Assembly: GCA_007570785.1 (NCBI GenBank)
Contig: ML664662.1
Span: 2,592,058-2,656,057, forward strand
Reading direction: 5' to 3'
Origin: Antilocapra americana
Taxonomy: Eukaryota > Chordata > Mammalia > Artiodactyla > Antilocapridae
Length of the DNA: 64,000 nucleotides
Positions 10,841-20,999 of the stretch are shown piece after piece (the stretch's first letter is position 1; the number at the start of each line of letters is the position of its first letter). The position numbers were made by a program, and so were the translations under genes. Below the pieces are notes generated by a model, which was given only the letters and a program-made list of their open reading frames with translations, was not told the DNA's origin and made no database searches.

Positions 10841-11661
10841 TTTAAAAAAAAATTTTTTGGAGTATACCAAAATTTTTTTGGAGTATACCAAATTTATTTA
10901 CAGTGTTGTACCACCTGAAAAGGTATACAGCAAAGTCAATCAGTTATACATATACATATGTCCACTCTCCTTTTAGATTCTTTTCCTATATAGGCCATTA
11001 CACACTGTACTATAAAGTGGGCCCTTATTAGTTACCTGTTTTGTATATAGTATTGTAGATATGTCAACCCCAGTCTCCCAATTTGTCCCACCCCGCCATA
11101 CCCCATGGTCACCGTAAGTTTGTTTTTTTTATCTGTGACTCTAATTCTGTTTTGTTAATAAGTTCATTTTTACTCTTTTTTTAGATTCCACATATAAGCA
11201 ATATCTTATGATATTTTTCTTTCTCTATCTGTCTTGTTTCACTAATTATGACACTCTCTAGGCCCATCCATGTTGCTGCAAATGGCATTATTTTTTTTCT
11301 TTTTTATGGCTGAGTACTATTCCATTGTACATATGTACCACATATTCTTTATTTATTCCTCTGTCAATGGACATTTAAGCTGCTTCCATATCTTGGCTAT
11401 TATAAATAATACTTCAATGAAAATATGGGTGCATGCATCTTTTTGAATTATGGTTTTCTCTGGGTATGTACTTAGAAGCGGATTGCTGTGTCATATGGAA
11501 TCGCTGTAGTGTTCTCCATAGTGGTTTTACCAATTTACATTGCCACCAACAGTGTAGTAGCGTTTCTTTTTCTCCACACCCACTCCAGCATTTATTGTTT
11601 GTAGATTTTTTTTGATGATGACCATTCTGACCAATGTGAGGTGATACCTCCTTGTAGCTAA
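10841..11661 (-). mobile_element. L1 3' end (artiodactyl L1), antisense
   Basis: Reversed L1 3' UTR then ORF2 C-terminus: TATACAGCAAAGTCAATCAG, GATTCCACATATAAGCAATA, TCTAGGCCCATCCATGTTGC, CTATTCCATTGTACATATGT and CTCCACACCCACTCCAGCAT. Probable TSD ACATGTAACTTTT (10831-10843) versus ACATGTAATTTAT (11662-11674). An internal short duplication of TTTTTTGGAGTATACCAAA lies at the 3' end. Confidence 0.88.
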
Positions 11662-11674
11662 ACATGTAATTTAT

Positions 11675-12115
11675 TTATAATTATACATTTCTTCTTAATT
11701 GAAAGCAGTTGCGTTTTTCCAGTTGTGTGTTTTTTACTTCTTTACGTCTCTCCTAACTTCCCATTGAACTCATCAATAAATCACTCTGGCTGAAAGTTCA
11801 AAATATCTCCAGGATATGGTTTTATGCCCCCTTGCAGCTAGGAGAGGTGAGGTCTGGCCAATGACATGAAAGACGAAATTTTTCAGTGACTCTCAGGTAA
11901 AACGTTTTAAAAGAAAACAGACCTTTTTCTATTTGCCTTTCCTTCCTTCTTACCATTGGAATAGCAGTTTCCTGCCTCCGACGCAGCATCCATTTGTCTC
12001 CATAAGGAAGATAACCATATATGCCTATAATAAAGCATGACTCTGTAAGAAAGGTGGTGTGATCAGTATTATGATATGTGCAGGTGAGCACCATCTTGAT
12101 TGATGAACACCATGG
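11675..12115. other. Unclassified, possible old LTR remnant
   Basis: Includes CTGGCCAATGACATGAAAG and other phrases reminiscent of old mammalian LTRs, but I cannot align it confidently. The minus-strand frame at 11822-12094 is not recognised and is unlikely to be a gene. Confidence 0.3.
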
Positions 12116-12120
12116 ATGGA

Positions 12121-12495
12121 GTATATATTAGTTTCCTGTGGCTGCCATCACAAAGTACCACAAGCTTGGTGGTTTAAAACAGAAATCTATTCTTTCACCA
12201 TCTTAGTGGCCAGAAGTCCAAAATCCAGGTGTCAGCAAGGTTGCTTTCTTCTGGACGTTCTGATGGAGAATCTGTTCCAGGCTTCTCTCGTAGTGTCTAC
12301 CAGCTGCCAGCAATTCTTGGCTTGTTTGTGCATTACTCTGATCTCTGCTTCTTCAAGTGGCCTTCCTCTCTGTTTTTATGTATTGCCCTTTGCTGTCTCT
12401 CATACAGACACCAGTCTTTAGATTTAAGGTCCATCCTAATCCAGGATGATATTATCTACAGATCCTTACCTTAATTATATTTGATGAGGGGTACT
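12121..12495 (-). mobile_element. MaLR (MST/MLT1-type) LTR
   Basis: Reads as the reverse complement of a MaLR LTR: TTAGTTTCCTGTGGCTGCC at the left, then AAAGTACCACAAGCTTGGTG, then GGCCAGAAGTCCAAAATCC, then TTTAGATTTAAGGTCCATCC. An old endogenous retrovirus-like LTR with no coding sequence. Frames at 12116-12474 are incidental. Confidence 0.75.
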
Positions 12496-12506
12496 ATCTA
12501 ACTCAC

Positions 12507-12509
12507 TGT

Positions 12510-12557
<48 letters not shown>
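12507..12557. repeat. (TG)n microsatellite
   Basis: About 25 TG units with one TATG interruption near the start. Likely polymorphic. Confidence 0.95.
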
Positions 12558-12561
<4 letters not shown>

Positions 12562-12799
12562 GGGATAATATACATGTATTTTTTGTTTTAGAGCAGTCTT
12601 TTCACTTATGAATTTATTTCTTTATATTTTACTTTTTGCTTAATTCTCTCTTTCTCTCTTCCCACATTAAACTTCATCACACTGATAATCCATAAACCAG
12701 GTTAGCCTATTGTAAATACTTTTATTTTATTCACAGAGATCTAATCCTATGCAAACACAGTGTATATACACAGATAAATGCACACACACAGTATTGGTC

Positions 12800-13165
12800 A
12801 GCTAATCTGCATAATGAACTTCCCCAAAACTCAGTAATTCAATATGGCAGCTATGTAATATTGTAGTTCATAGCTCATGAGATTGGGATTTGGTTCCTCT
12901 TGGATAGGTTCTCTCATACATCTCAGGATCAGCTAGGGAACTCTGCTCTAGATTCGGTTTGTCTGGCTTTTATCTTTGCTAGAGTTGCTCTGATTTAAGG
13001 ATCCCTCGTCATCCTCCTGGAATCAGTGAGCTCACCCAAGAATATCCTTCCCATAGAGATAGGAGAAATATAGGCAGGCAAGTTCAGTCACCCAGGCACT
13101 TTTTCAAGTGTCTGCTTGTGTCACATCAGCAAACATCCCTTTGGCTTACGTCATAATCAGTGGGC
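12800..13165 (-). repeat. Probable old LTR (MaLR/ERVL-like)
   Basis: Loose reverse-strand resemblance to mammalian LTRs (TCATGAGATTGGGATTTGG, GCTTGTGTCACATCAG and the CAGTGGGCAGGGAAATC end). The same type of sequence is seen at 62.7 kb. Family not certain. The 240 bases before it hold only AT-rich single-copy DNA and a short CA run. Confidence 0.4.
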
Positions 13166-13187
13166 AGGGAAATCTGTTTCATCTCTT

Positions 13188-13324
13188 TTTTTTTTCATTT
13201 TGAAGTTTTGGGGTTTAAAAATTTTTTTAATTATTTATTTTTTAATTGAAGGATAATTACCTTACAGAATCTTGTTGTTTTCTGCCAAACATAAGCATGA
13301 ATCAGTCACAGGTATACATATGTA
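13188..13324 (-). mobile_element. L1 3' UTR end, short insertion
   Basis: Reverse ruminant L1 3' UTR end: poly(T), TTGAAGGATAATTACCTTAC, GAATCAGTCACAGGTATACA. It is bounded by an 11-bp TSD, TTTCATCTCTT, at 13177-13187 and 13325-13335. A severely 5'-truncated copy like the one at 240-318. Confidence 0.85.
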
Positions 13325-13474
13325 TTTCATCTCTTGATGGAAGAAATTGTGAAGTTACATGGCAAGGCCATGAGTACAGGAAGGAGCACAAAATTGGAGC
13401 CATGATGCTATCCATCTTATACACAGATATGATAAACATACATGCCTTCATCTGGTGAGTGTTTGCTCTACAAA

Positions 13475-13668
13475 TGTTGTTATTTAGTCACTAAATCTTG
13501 TCTGACTCTTTGCAACCCCATGGACTGTGGTCCACCAGGCTCCTCTGTCCATGGCATTCTCCAGGCAAGAATACTGGAGTGGGGTGCCATTTCCCCGCCC
13601 CAAGGGTCAAATCCATATCTCCTGTATTGGCAGGTGGATTCTTTACCTTTGAGCTACCAGGGAAGCCC
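13475..13668 (-). mobile_element. Bov-tA SINE
   Basis: Complete reverse copy from GTTGTTATTTAGTCACTAAA to CTACCAGGGAAGCCC, with a possible short TSD (TACAAA). Overlapping plus-strand frames at 13442-13759 are SINE translations. Confidence 0.92.
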
Positions 13669-13681
13669 TTACAAACATAGG

Positions 13682-14490
13682 TTTACACTAATTTGTTTGC
13701 ATCTTTCTTTTCTCAATGATGTTCATGGAAATACCTCCAAGTCATTTTCCTTTCTCTGATTCAATTTTTTGGCTGCACCCCATGTGCAGTTTGTAGGATT
13801 TTTGTTCCCCAACCAGGGATCAAAGCCATGCCCCCTGCAGTGGAAGTGTGGAGTCCTAACTACTGGACTGCCAGAGAAGTCTCTCTGATTCAATTTTTAA
13901 ATGCTGCATATTATTCCATTTTGTAGATGTACTAGAATTATTTAACTATTTCTCTCCTGATGTGTATTGAATCTGTTTCCTTTTTTCTGGTTATTGTATT
14001 TTGAATAATACATACAAAAAGTTTCTTCTGGGTAAAAGGTTATTTGTATTGCTAATTTTAATAGAAATTTCCAGGTTACTTTTTAAATAAAGCTTCAGTG
14101 CTTCAGTTTAATCAACAATTTATGTCGTTCTTCCCTACATTACCCCTAAGAAGTGGGGGCATTGCACTTTATTAATCTTTACCACTTTATTGTATATAAC
14201 ATGACTACTTCATTTTTCCTTTCTCTAACTGGTTATGAATTTGAGCATCTTTTCATATGATTTCACCATTTGAATTTGCACTTCTGTTACTAGGCTGTTT
14301 ATATCCTTTCCTCGGCTTTCTATTGAGTTTTCATTTTCTTATCAATTTGTAAGAATGCTTTGTATATTATAGAAACTATACCTTTGATTGTCTTATGCCA
14401 TATAGTATTTTTCTGGCTCTTTGTTTATTCACTTAGTTTGTGGTATCCTTTGTCATGCAAAAGTTTTGTTTGAGGCTGCTTTTACTGTTT
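13682..14490 (-). repeat. HAL1/L1M LINE 3' region, split by a SINE
   Basis: Reverse old LINE: CATATTATTCCATTTTGTAG, GATGTACTAGAATTATTTAAC, TTTGAATTTGCACTTCTG, GGCTGTTTATATCCTTTCC and CATGCAAAAGTTTTGTTTGA occur in the order expected for a reversed L1M/HAL1 3' half. The CHR SINE at 13770-13881 interrupts it. Confidence 0.7.
13770..13881 (-). mobile_element. CHR-type SINE with 17-bp TSD
   Basis: Short reverse copy: TGGCTGCACCCCATGTGCAG, CCCCAACCAGGGATCAAAGC, GGAGTCCTAACTACTGGACT. Flanked by a perfect 17-bp TSD, TCTCTGATTCAATTTTT, at 13753-13769 and 13882-13898, so both ends are exact and the HAL1/L1M host sequence is continuous across it. Confidence 0.9.
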
Positions 14491-14805
14491 AAATACTTAT
14501 TGAACTAAACGGTTCTAGAAACACTGCTGTGCTCACTAAGCCAGTGTAATCATTAGAAGCCTGAGTGGGGGAGGTGGATCATCTCTTGACACTGTGCAGA
14601 GCTTCCCCCAAATTCTCAGTGCGTGCAAAAGAGAAGTGAAATAGGGCATTTCAATTATACCTCTACAAAATTGAAAAAGGAGAGAGATAAATGAGAAGTC
14701 ACAGGCAAAGGACATGTGACTGAAGCCCCAACAAGTGTTATTTAATGGAAGAAAGCCCACTTGGGTTAACTAGACCTGAAGGAGGGGCTCAGCGAGAGCA
14801 CTGTA
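14491..14805. other. Apparently single-copy stretch
   Basis: No repeat recognised. A 74-residue minus-strand frame (14536-14760) has no recognisable domain. Confidence 0.35.
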
Positions 14806-15375
14806 TTCGTTTCCTGGGGCTGCTATAGCAAAGTACCACAAACGGGATGGTTTCAAACAACAGGAATTTATTGTCTCACATTTCTAAACATCTGAAATCA
14901 AGGTGTTAGCAAGGCTGTTTTTGTTCTGGAGGCTCTGAGTGGGAACTTGTCTCTTACCTCTCTCCTAGCTTCTAGTGGTAGCTGGCAATCCTTGGCGGCT
15001 TTCCTTAGCATGTAAACACATGACTTCAGTCTCTGCCTCCATTATCGCCTGGCTTTCCTCCCTGTGTGTCTTCACATGGCCTTCTTATAAAAACACCAGT
15101 CACTGGATTTAGGGCCCACTATAATGCATTATGATCACATGTTAACCTAACCAGTTACATCTGCAAAGACCATATTTCTCAATAAAGTCCCATTCTGAGA
15201 CTCTGGGTGGACATGAATTTTTCAGGGACACCACTCATCCCAGAACAGTCTATCTTCTGCCTGCACCCCCTTCTAAAAATATCACATCAGTCTTGTGTGC
15301 AAATACATACCCAAAAGTCTTGTCACATTTCAGCATTGACTCTAAATCCAAAATCTCATGCAAATACTATCAATT
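14806..15375 (-). mobile_element. MaLR LTR plus start of its internal region
   Basis: Reverse MaLR LTR (CGTTTCCTGGGGCTGCTATA, CAAAGTACCACAAACGGG, GGAATTTATTGTCTCACA, TTATAAAAACACCAGTCAC, GACATGAATTTTTCAGGGAC), followed after about 15240 by internal MaLR-like sequence (CAAAAGTCTTGTCACATTTC, AAAATCTCATGCAAATAC). Better preserved than the copy at 12.1 kb. No intact frame. Confidence 0.75.
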
Positions 15376-15497
15376 CAAAAAGTACAAAATTTTGGGACTT
15401 CCCGAGTAATTTAGTGACACCAAACATTTGGATAACCACTAGCCAAAATTAAATCAATTAATATAAAACTAATTAAAATTAACTGAAACTTAAATTC

Positions 15498-15733
15498 TGG
15501 AGAAGAAAATGGCAACCCACTCCAATATTCTTGCCCAGAGAATCCCGTGGACAGTGGAGCCATGGGGTCACAGTTGGACGTGACTGAAGTGACTTAGCAT
15601 GCATGCATGCATTGGAAAAGGAACTGGCAACCCACTCCAGTATTCTTGCCTGGAGAATCCCAGGGATGGAGGGGCTTGGTGGGCTGTGGGGTCACACAGA
15701 GTCGGACATGACTGAAGTGACTTAGCAGCAGCA
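15498..15733 (+). mobile_element. Bov-A2 SINE (head-to-tail BovA dimer)
   Basis: Two BovA units in the same direction, about 15498-15612 and 15613-15733, each with the GGCAACCCACTCCA start and the GACTGAAGTGACTTAGCA end. They are joined by an ATGC repeat. A perfect 13-bp TSD, GAAACTTAAATTC, at 15485-15497 and 15734-15746 shows the dimer inserted as one unit. The 3' end is a short CAG run. Confidence 0.93.
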
Positions 15734-15886
15734 GAAACTTAAATTCATTACATATCATTAAAAATTTAGTCCCTCGGTTGCACTGTCACATTTCAAGTCC
15801 TCCACAGCCACATGTGGCTGGTGGTTACCATACTAAGCAGCTCAGAAATAGAGCATTTCCATCATTGCAGAAAGTCCTATTGGACA

Positions 15887-16005
15887 ACCTCACTCCAGCA
15901 CTCTTGCCTGGAGAATCCCAGGGACGGAGGAGCCTGGTGGGCTGCCGTCTATGGGGTCGCACAGAGTCGGACACGACTGAAGCGACTGAGCAGCAGCAGC
16001 AGCAG
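15887..16005 (+). mobile_element. BovA monomer with (AGC)n tail
   Basis: Single BovA unit (CACTCCAGCACTCTTGCCTG ... CGACTGAAGCGACTGAGCAG) ending in an (AGC)5-6 run. The 11-bp TSD CCTATTGGACA at 15876-15886 and 16006-16016 delimits it. Little diverged, so probably recent. It lies 150 bases from a Bov-A2 dimer in the same orientation. Confidence 0.92.
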
Positions 16006-16016
16006 CCTATTGGACA

Positions 16017-16619
16017 GGGCTGCTCTAGAGTATCTGGCTTTTTTTGTTTTTGAGGCTGTTTCTTCTGATGTAAATTCTTCCTCCAACTTGTGTTTTATGT
16101 TTATTTTCTTCTTTTTTTTTCTAGTTTTGCAGGTAGGGGAGTAGAGGTGGTACTAATATTGATATAGGCCATGCAGGGTCCTTCCTTCCTTTTACTTATC
16201 TTTATATGGTGGCAGTTCTGAAAAAGACCACTACTTAATAAAAGCATGATGGAGCTTTAGGCTTTCATCCATGCCAGACTAACTGGAAATGAACTTAACA
16301 TCCATCATAAAACACTAAAAACCTGGACAATATATAGGAGGCAAGAGTTTGCTGACTTTAGACCACAGATGGTAGAAATGGATGAAAACACAGGAGGGGA
16401 GCCTGTGAGAGGATGGAAACACAGGAGGGGAGCCTCAAATTCACGTCTCCTTTCTGATTTAGAATACTTTTTGGATTATGGTGCAGACCAAACAGAAGAT
16501 GCCCAGGTTACTGAGTTGAGGAGGTCAGAGTTTGGGGCAGCTGGAGCATATGGAATTTGCTGACAGAGTACTAAAGACAGATCAGAGCAGAACAGGACCT
16601 AGAATAGCCAATATAGTCT
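16017..16619. other. Mostly single-copy stretch with a 31-bp tandem duplication
   Basis: Poly(T)-containing sequence then a stretch without recognised repeats. At 16381-16435 two copies of a unit containing AAACACAGGAGGGGAGCCT lie 31 bases apart. The frame at 16369-16563 spans the duplication and is not recognised as a protein. Confidence 0.4.
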
Positions 16620-16776
16620 TGGGATTAAAAAAAAAGAGTTGTAGTACTCAAACTATTCAAGTTCAAGGATTAATACAAATCAAGACAGAAATCAAGGCAT
16701 AAAGACAAATAGATTAATAAAGCAAAGTATAATACATAAATAGATATAGATACCCAGTCAAGTCATTTATGATAAA

Positions 16777-16999
16777 GTGTACTGTGTACTAAGTTCCTTC
16801 AGTCGTGTCTGACTGTTTAAGACCCTATGGACTGTAGCCCACCAAGCTCCTCTGTCCATGGGATTTTCCAGGCAAGAATACTGGAGGGGGTTGTCATTTC
16901 CCCCTCCAGAGGATCTTCCCAACCCAGGGATCAAGCACGTGTCTCCTGGGGATCCTGCATTGCAGGCAGATTTTTTACCGCTGAACCACAGGGAAACCC
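16777..16999 (-). mobile_element. Bov-tA SINE inside L1M
   Basis: Reverse copy from the AGTTCCTTCAGTCGTGTCTG end to the head complement GCTGAACCACAGGGAAACC. The TSD TATGATAAA occurs once at the left (16768-16776) and twice in tandem at the right (around 17000-17008 and 17012-17020), a small secondary duplication of the target site. Confidence 0.9.
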
Positions 17000-17294
17000 T
17001 ATGATAAACCCTATGATAAAGAGGCCAAGATAATTCAATGGAAAGAAGGAAAGTCTTTTCAAAAAATTTGCCAGAACAACTATTCATCCAACTAATTTTT
17101 TTTGCCTCTAGATGAAACATATACCTGAGCAAACAAGCTAAAACTATAAACTTTTGGAATTAAATGTAGGAAACTATCTCTATGAATTTAAAGAAGCAGG
17201 GATTTCCAAATCAGGACACAAAAGAAACTAATCATTAAAAATTGTAAATTTGGTTTCATTAAAAGTAAAAACTTCTCATCCAAAATAAGTTAAG

Positions 17295-17787
17295 GAATAT
17301 TACTCGGCCATTAAAAAGAATTCATTTGAATCAGTTCTACTCAGGTGGACGGAACTGGAGCCTATTATACAGAGTGAAGTAAGCCAGAAGCAAAAACAAA
17401 AATACAGTATATAACGCATATATATGGAATTTAGAAAGATGGTAACGAGAACCCTGTATGTGAGACAGCAAAAGAAACACAGATGTATAGAACAGTCTCG
17501 TGGACTCTGTGGAAGAGGGCAAGGGTTGGATGATATGGGAGAACAGCATTGAAACATGTTAATTATCATATGTGAAATCAATCGCCAGCCCAGGTTTGAT
17601 GCTCAGGGCTGGTGCACCGGGATGACCCAGAGAGAGGGAATCGGGAGGGAGGAGGGAGGGGGGTTCTGGAAGGGGAACATATGTATACCCATGGCAGATT
17701 CATGTCAATGTATGGCAAAACTAACACAATAAAGTAAAGAAAATTAAAAATAAAGTATCTATGACAGACAAAAAAAAAAAAAAAACA
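17295..17787 (+). mobile_element. L1 3' UTR end inside L1M
   Basis: Forward ruminant L1 3' end: AATATTACTCGGCCATTAAA, GAACTGGAGCCTATTATACA, GGAGGGAGGAGGGAGGGGG, then an A-rich tail. Short TSD AAGTTAAG at 17287-17294 and 17788-17795. Younger than its L1M host. Antisense frames (17300-17581) are incidental. Confidence 0.88.
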
Positions 17788-18765
17788 AAGTTAAGAAAAT
17801 GAAAAGGCAAGCTATGGTCTAGAAGAAAGTATTCAGAATATATATGTCTCACAAGGGATTTATATCCAGAATTCATAAAGAATGCCTTCAATAATAAAAT
17901 AAGAAGAAGCCCAATTTTAAAATGCATAAAATACTTGAAAAGACACTTTGCAAAAGAAAATATGTGAAGACCAATAAGCATATGAAAAGATATTCAACAT
18001 CATCAGTCATCAGAGAAATGAAAATTAAATCACAATATGATACTTCTTCATACCCACTTAAATGGCTCAAATCTAAAAGTATGAAAACACTAAATTTTGG
18101 TGAAGATGTGGAATAATTGAAATCCAGCGTTACAGCTGGAGTACAAAATAGTACAACCACTTTGAAAAACTGTTTCTTGTAATGTGAAATACTCACCTGT
18201 ACTATGACCATTGATTCTACTCTAGTTCATTCAAAGAAATAACTTATGTTCACAAAAAGATTTGTTTACGACCATTCACAGCTCTTTTTATTCATAATGA
18301 CCGAAAATTGGAAACCATACAAATGTCTGTTGACAGAAGACTGGATAAATATATGTGGTATATTCACATGACGGAATACCAGCCAACAATAAAAATGAAT
18401 GAATTGCTTATACATGGAAAAACATGAATGAATCTTAAAGACATTATGTTGAGCAAGAGAAGCCAAACACAAACAAGTACGTACTCAATGATTGTGTTGA
18501 TATGAAGTAGAAGAATACGCAAAACTAATTGATAGTGATAGAGATCAGAACAGTGATTGATTGTATTGGAGGGAGGGGAAAGAGGAGTAGAAGTTGACTG
18601 CAAGGGGGCACAAGAGTGCTTTCTTGCATGATGGAAATGTACTATTGTGTTCTTGATCAGGATGGTAATTATAGAGGTGTATATATTTGCCAGAACTCAT
18701 TGAATTACATTTGTGCCTTTTATTGTAGGTAAATTTTACTTCAAACAAACAAAAAAAATATTGTG

Positions 18766-19084
18766 AGGACAATAAAAGTAAGTATGCTGTGGTAGCCTGC
18801 AGCTTTAAATCAGGTATGATGGCTTAGAAAACTGTCCAAATGTCTTTCTCTTCTATAGGATAAGGGGTAGATATTGTTTACTAGAGAGATTGGTTGGTTT
18901 AACTTTCCAGCTCATTGGAATTTTTTCTTTCATCAATTTATGTTTTTTGTTTGTTTGATTTGGTTTGGTTTGGTTTGACTTTTCTTTGCTATACAACTCT
19001 GGCTACCTTATGGCAAGCTGTTATTACTCCTGCCTCATCTAGTGAAAATTTATCTGGTCTGGGGAAAACAAAACTGGCATATCC
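18766..19084. other. Spacer with a (TTTGG)n run
   Basis: Not otherwise recognised. A pentameric TTTGG run lies at about 18955-18977. The frame at 18915-19193 runs from this spacer into a SINE and is not a gene. Confidence 0.4.
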
Positions 19085-19216
19085 ATGGTGTTTTTTTTGG
19101 TTTTGGCCATGTTGCATGGCATGCTGGCTCTTTCTCGACCAGGGATCCAGGGATAGAACCTGTGCCCCCTGCAGTGAGAGTGCAGAATCTTAATCATTGA
19201 CCACCAGGGTAGTCCA
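19085..19216 (-). mobile_element. CHR-type SINE
   Basis: Reverse short CHR copy: TTTTGGCCATGTTGCATGGC, GACCAGGGATCCAGGGATAG, GTGCAGAATCTTAATCATTG and ACCACCAGGGTAGTCC end. Moderately diverged; no TSD identified. Confidence 0.85.
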
Positions 19217-19639
19217 CACTGTCTTTTATCACTGCCTTCCCTGTAATTCTTCAGGATGGAAATAAGTCTACTCAGTGATGGTCTCTAGTCCCTCATGGCC
19301 CACTCACCCTCTCAGCCCATTCTCAACCAACCCACTCCCTGTAGATGCCTCAAAACCCTCTCACTTCTGTGCAGAACCCTGCTTGAGATCTGGAGAGTTA
19401 TTTCTTAGCTCCCCCAACTCCCCTGGCATCGCCCCATAACTGCCCAAGGTTCCCTTTACTTGGCAAATATCCTTCACTGTGCTGTATGGGGACACAGTAA
19501 TCATGTCTTACTTTCAGCATGGGTGGAGTTTTCTTTTGTTTTCCTTCATTCCAATCTGCAAGCTTGGAGCAAAAGGGTATAACAAATATACATTTACTTC
19601 ACCATCTTTTGTTGGACACTCTGAATCTGGTGTGAGCTT
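19217..19639. other. No recognised feature
   Basis: C-rich sequence without repeat motifs or long frames. Confidence 0.3.
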
Positions 19640-19820
19640 TTAGAAATCCAGATTTGGCACTGCCCCTCCCATGGCAAAAACCTTTGACTGACCTCCCAGT
19701 GCCAAAGGTAGAGTCTCAAAGCCTTGAGGTAGCTTACAAGGCTTGACGTGGCCTGCCTTCTACTTAGCTTTCCAGTGTCATCTCACTGCTGGTCCCCCAC
19801 ATCTAGGATACCCCAGTCAT
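19640..19820 (+). repeat. L2 LINE 3' fragment
   Basis: Carries the L2 near-3' series: CAAAAACCTTTGACTGACC, then GCTTACAAGGCTTGACGTGG, then CATCTCACTGCTGGTCCCC. Diverged. Confidence 0.6.
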
Positions 19821-19824
19821 TCTT

Positions 19825-20145
19825 TTTCCCTTTCAAGATAACTTTTACTGTTCTTTTTCAAATGATTAGAGTAACTGCACCCTGTGGTCGTGAATTGGAA
19901 ATATAGAGAAGTATAAAAAAGAAAAGAAAATCACCTTTACTCATTCTTCCTAAAAGACATCACTGATAACATTTTGTCTTATTTTATTCCAGTGTTATTC
20001 CTATGCATAACATCCAGATATTATTTTACATTATATCTACATATATAATATAAAATTTTAAGGCAATTAGAGTCTTTTAGACTTCTTATTCCACTCTACA
20101 CTATATTGTAAGCGTGTTCCTGTGCTATCATTTGCCATCATCACT
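19825..20145 (-). repeat. Old LINE 3' region (L1/HAL1-like)
   Basis: Reverse-strand old repeat: GAAAATCACCTTTACTCATT, ACATCACTGATAACATTTTG, CCAGTGTTATTCCTATGCAT and TGTTCCTGTGCTATCATTTG. Family inferred from recall; orientation is likely but not certain. Confidence 0.45.
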
Positions 20146-20149
20146 ATAT

Positions 20150-20378
20150 TTTAAGTTCTAGTGAATATTAGTAAGCATTTACTCTGTACCTAGTACTACT
20201 TGGCTAAGCGCTTTACATGGATTTTCTCATTTAATCCTTGGAACCATCTATGAGGTACTAGGATGTTCCCATTTCACAGAGAAGGAAATAAGGGCTGAGA
20301 GAAGTTACATAACTTGCTGAGACTCACATAGCTGGTAAGTGTTGGAGCTGGAATTTGAATCCAGGTAAAGAAAATCTC
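20150..20378 (-). repeat. MIR SINE
   Basis: Reverse MIR: TGTACCTAGTACTACTTGGC, CTCATTTAATCCTTGGAACC, CCATTTCACAGAGAAGGAAA, AACTTGCTGAGACTCACATA and GGAGCTGGAATTTGAATCC in consensus order. Nearly full length. Confidence 0.85.
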
Positions 20379-20394
20379 AAGATTCTCCTGAGAG

Positions 20395-20590
20395 GAAGGG
20401 AACTAAGATGGCGGAGGAATAGGACGGGAAGACCACTCTCTCCCCAATAAATACACCAAAAGAATATTTAAAAACTGAGCAAACTCCATAAAACAACATC
20501 TGAATGCTGGCAGAGGACATCAGGCATCTGGAAAGGCAGCCCATTGCCGACAAAAGAAGGTAGGACAAAAAAAAAGATTCGCCTGAGGTG
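20395..20590 (+). mobile_element. Isolated L1 5' UTR head
   Basis: Begins GGGAACTAAGATGGCGGAGG and continues with AATAGGACGGGAAGACCAC, GCTGGCAGAGGACATCAGGC and GACAAAAGAAGGTAGGAC, which I recall as the start of the ruminant L1 5' UTR with its internal promoter. No ORF1, ORF2 or 3' UTR follows, so the rest has been lost. The family call is by memory. Confidence 0.6.
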
Positions 20591-20632
20591 TCTGTAGAAT
20601 AGTCTTTTGAACATTGATTAAATATTGAATAG

Positions 20633-20847
20633 ATTGTTGTTGTGTAGTCGCTAAGTTGTATCTGACTCTTTTGCAATCCCACAGACTGTAGCCCGCCAGG
20701 CTCCTCTGTCCATTGGATTTCCCAGACAAGAATACTGGAGTGGGCTTTCATTTCCTTCTCCAGGGATCTTCCCCACCCAGGGATCAAACCCAAGTCTCCT
20801 GCATTGGCAGGTGGGTTCTTTACCACTGAGCCACCTGGAAAGCCCAT
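20633..20847 (-). mobile_element. Bov-tA SINE
   Basis: Complete reverse copy from GTTGTTGTGTAGTCGCTAAG to GCCACCTGGAAAGCCCA. Three overlapping minus-strand frames (20377-20926) are translations through this SINE. Confidence 0.93.
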
Positions 20848-20999
20848 TTATATCTGGGCTGAATTCTTTCAATAACCTGTTAAGCAGCATCCTTGTTTCC
20901 AGTCTCTTGGCTATATTTGCCACCAATTTGGTTCCTTCATTAAACTGATTTTAATGATCTAAAATATATTTCTATTTTCAAAGTCAAAGTAATTTAACA

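Larger units (their letters stand above)
16620..18765 (+). mobile_element. L1M copy (ORF2 C-terminal half and 3' UTR), split by two insertions
   Basis: Old forward L1 read in three blocks: 16620-16776, 17003-17294 and 17788-18765. Motifs include CAGAAATCAAGGCATAAAGA, AAGACACTTTGCAAAAGAAA, CATCATCAGTCATCAGAGAA, GGAATACCAGCCAACAATAA and the 3' UTR end ACTCATTGAATTACATTTGT. A SINE (16777-16999) and a younger L1 end (17295-17787) interrupt it. No long frame survives. Confidence 0.8.

Noticed and set aside
20377..20926. Minus-strand frames of 156, 69 and 91 residues as overlapping genes
   Set aside because: All three read through one reverse Bov-tA SINE; similar peptides recur at every SINE in the window.
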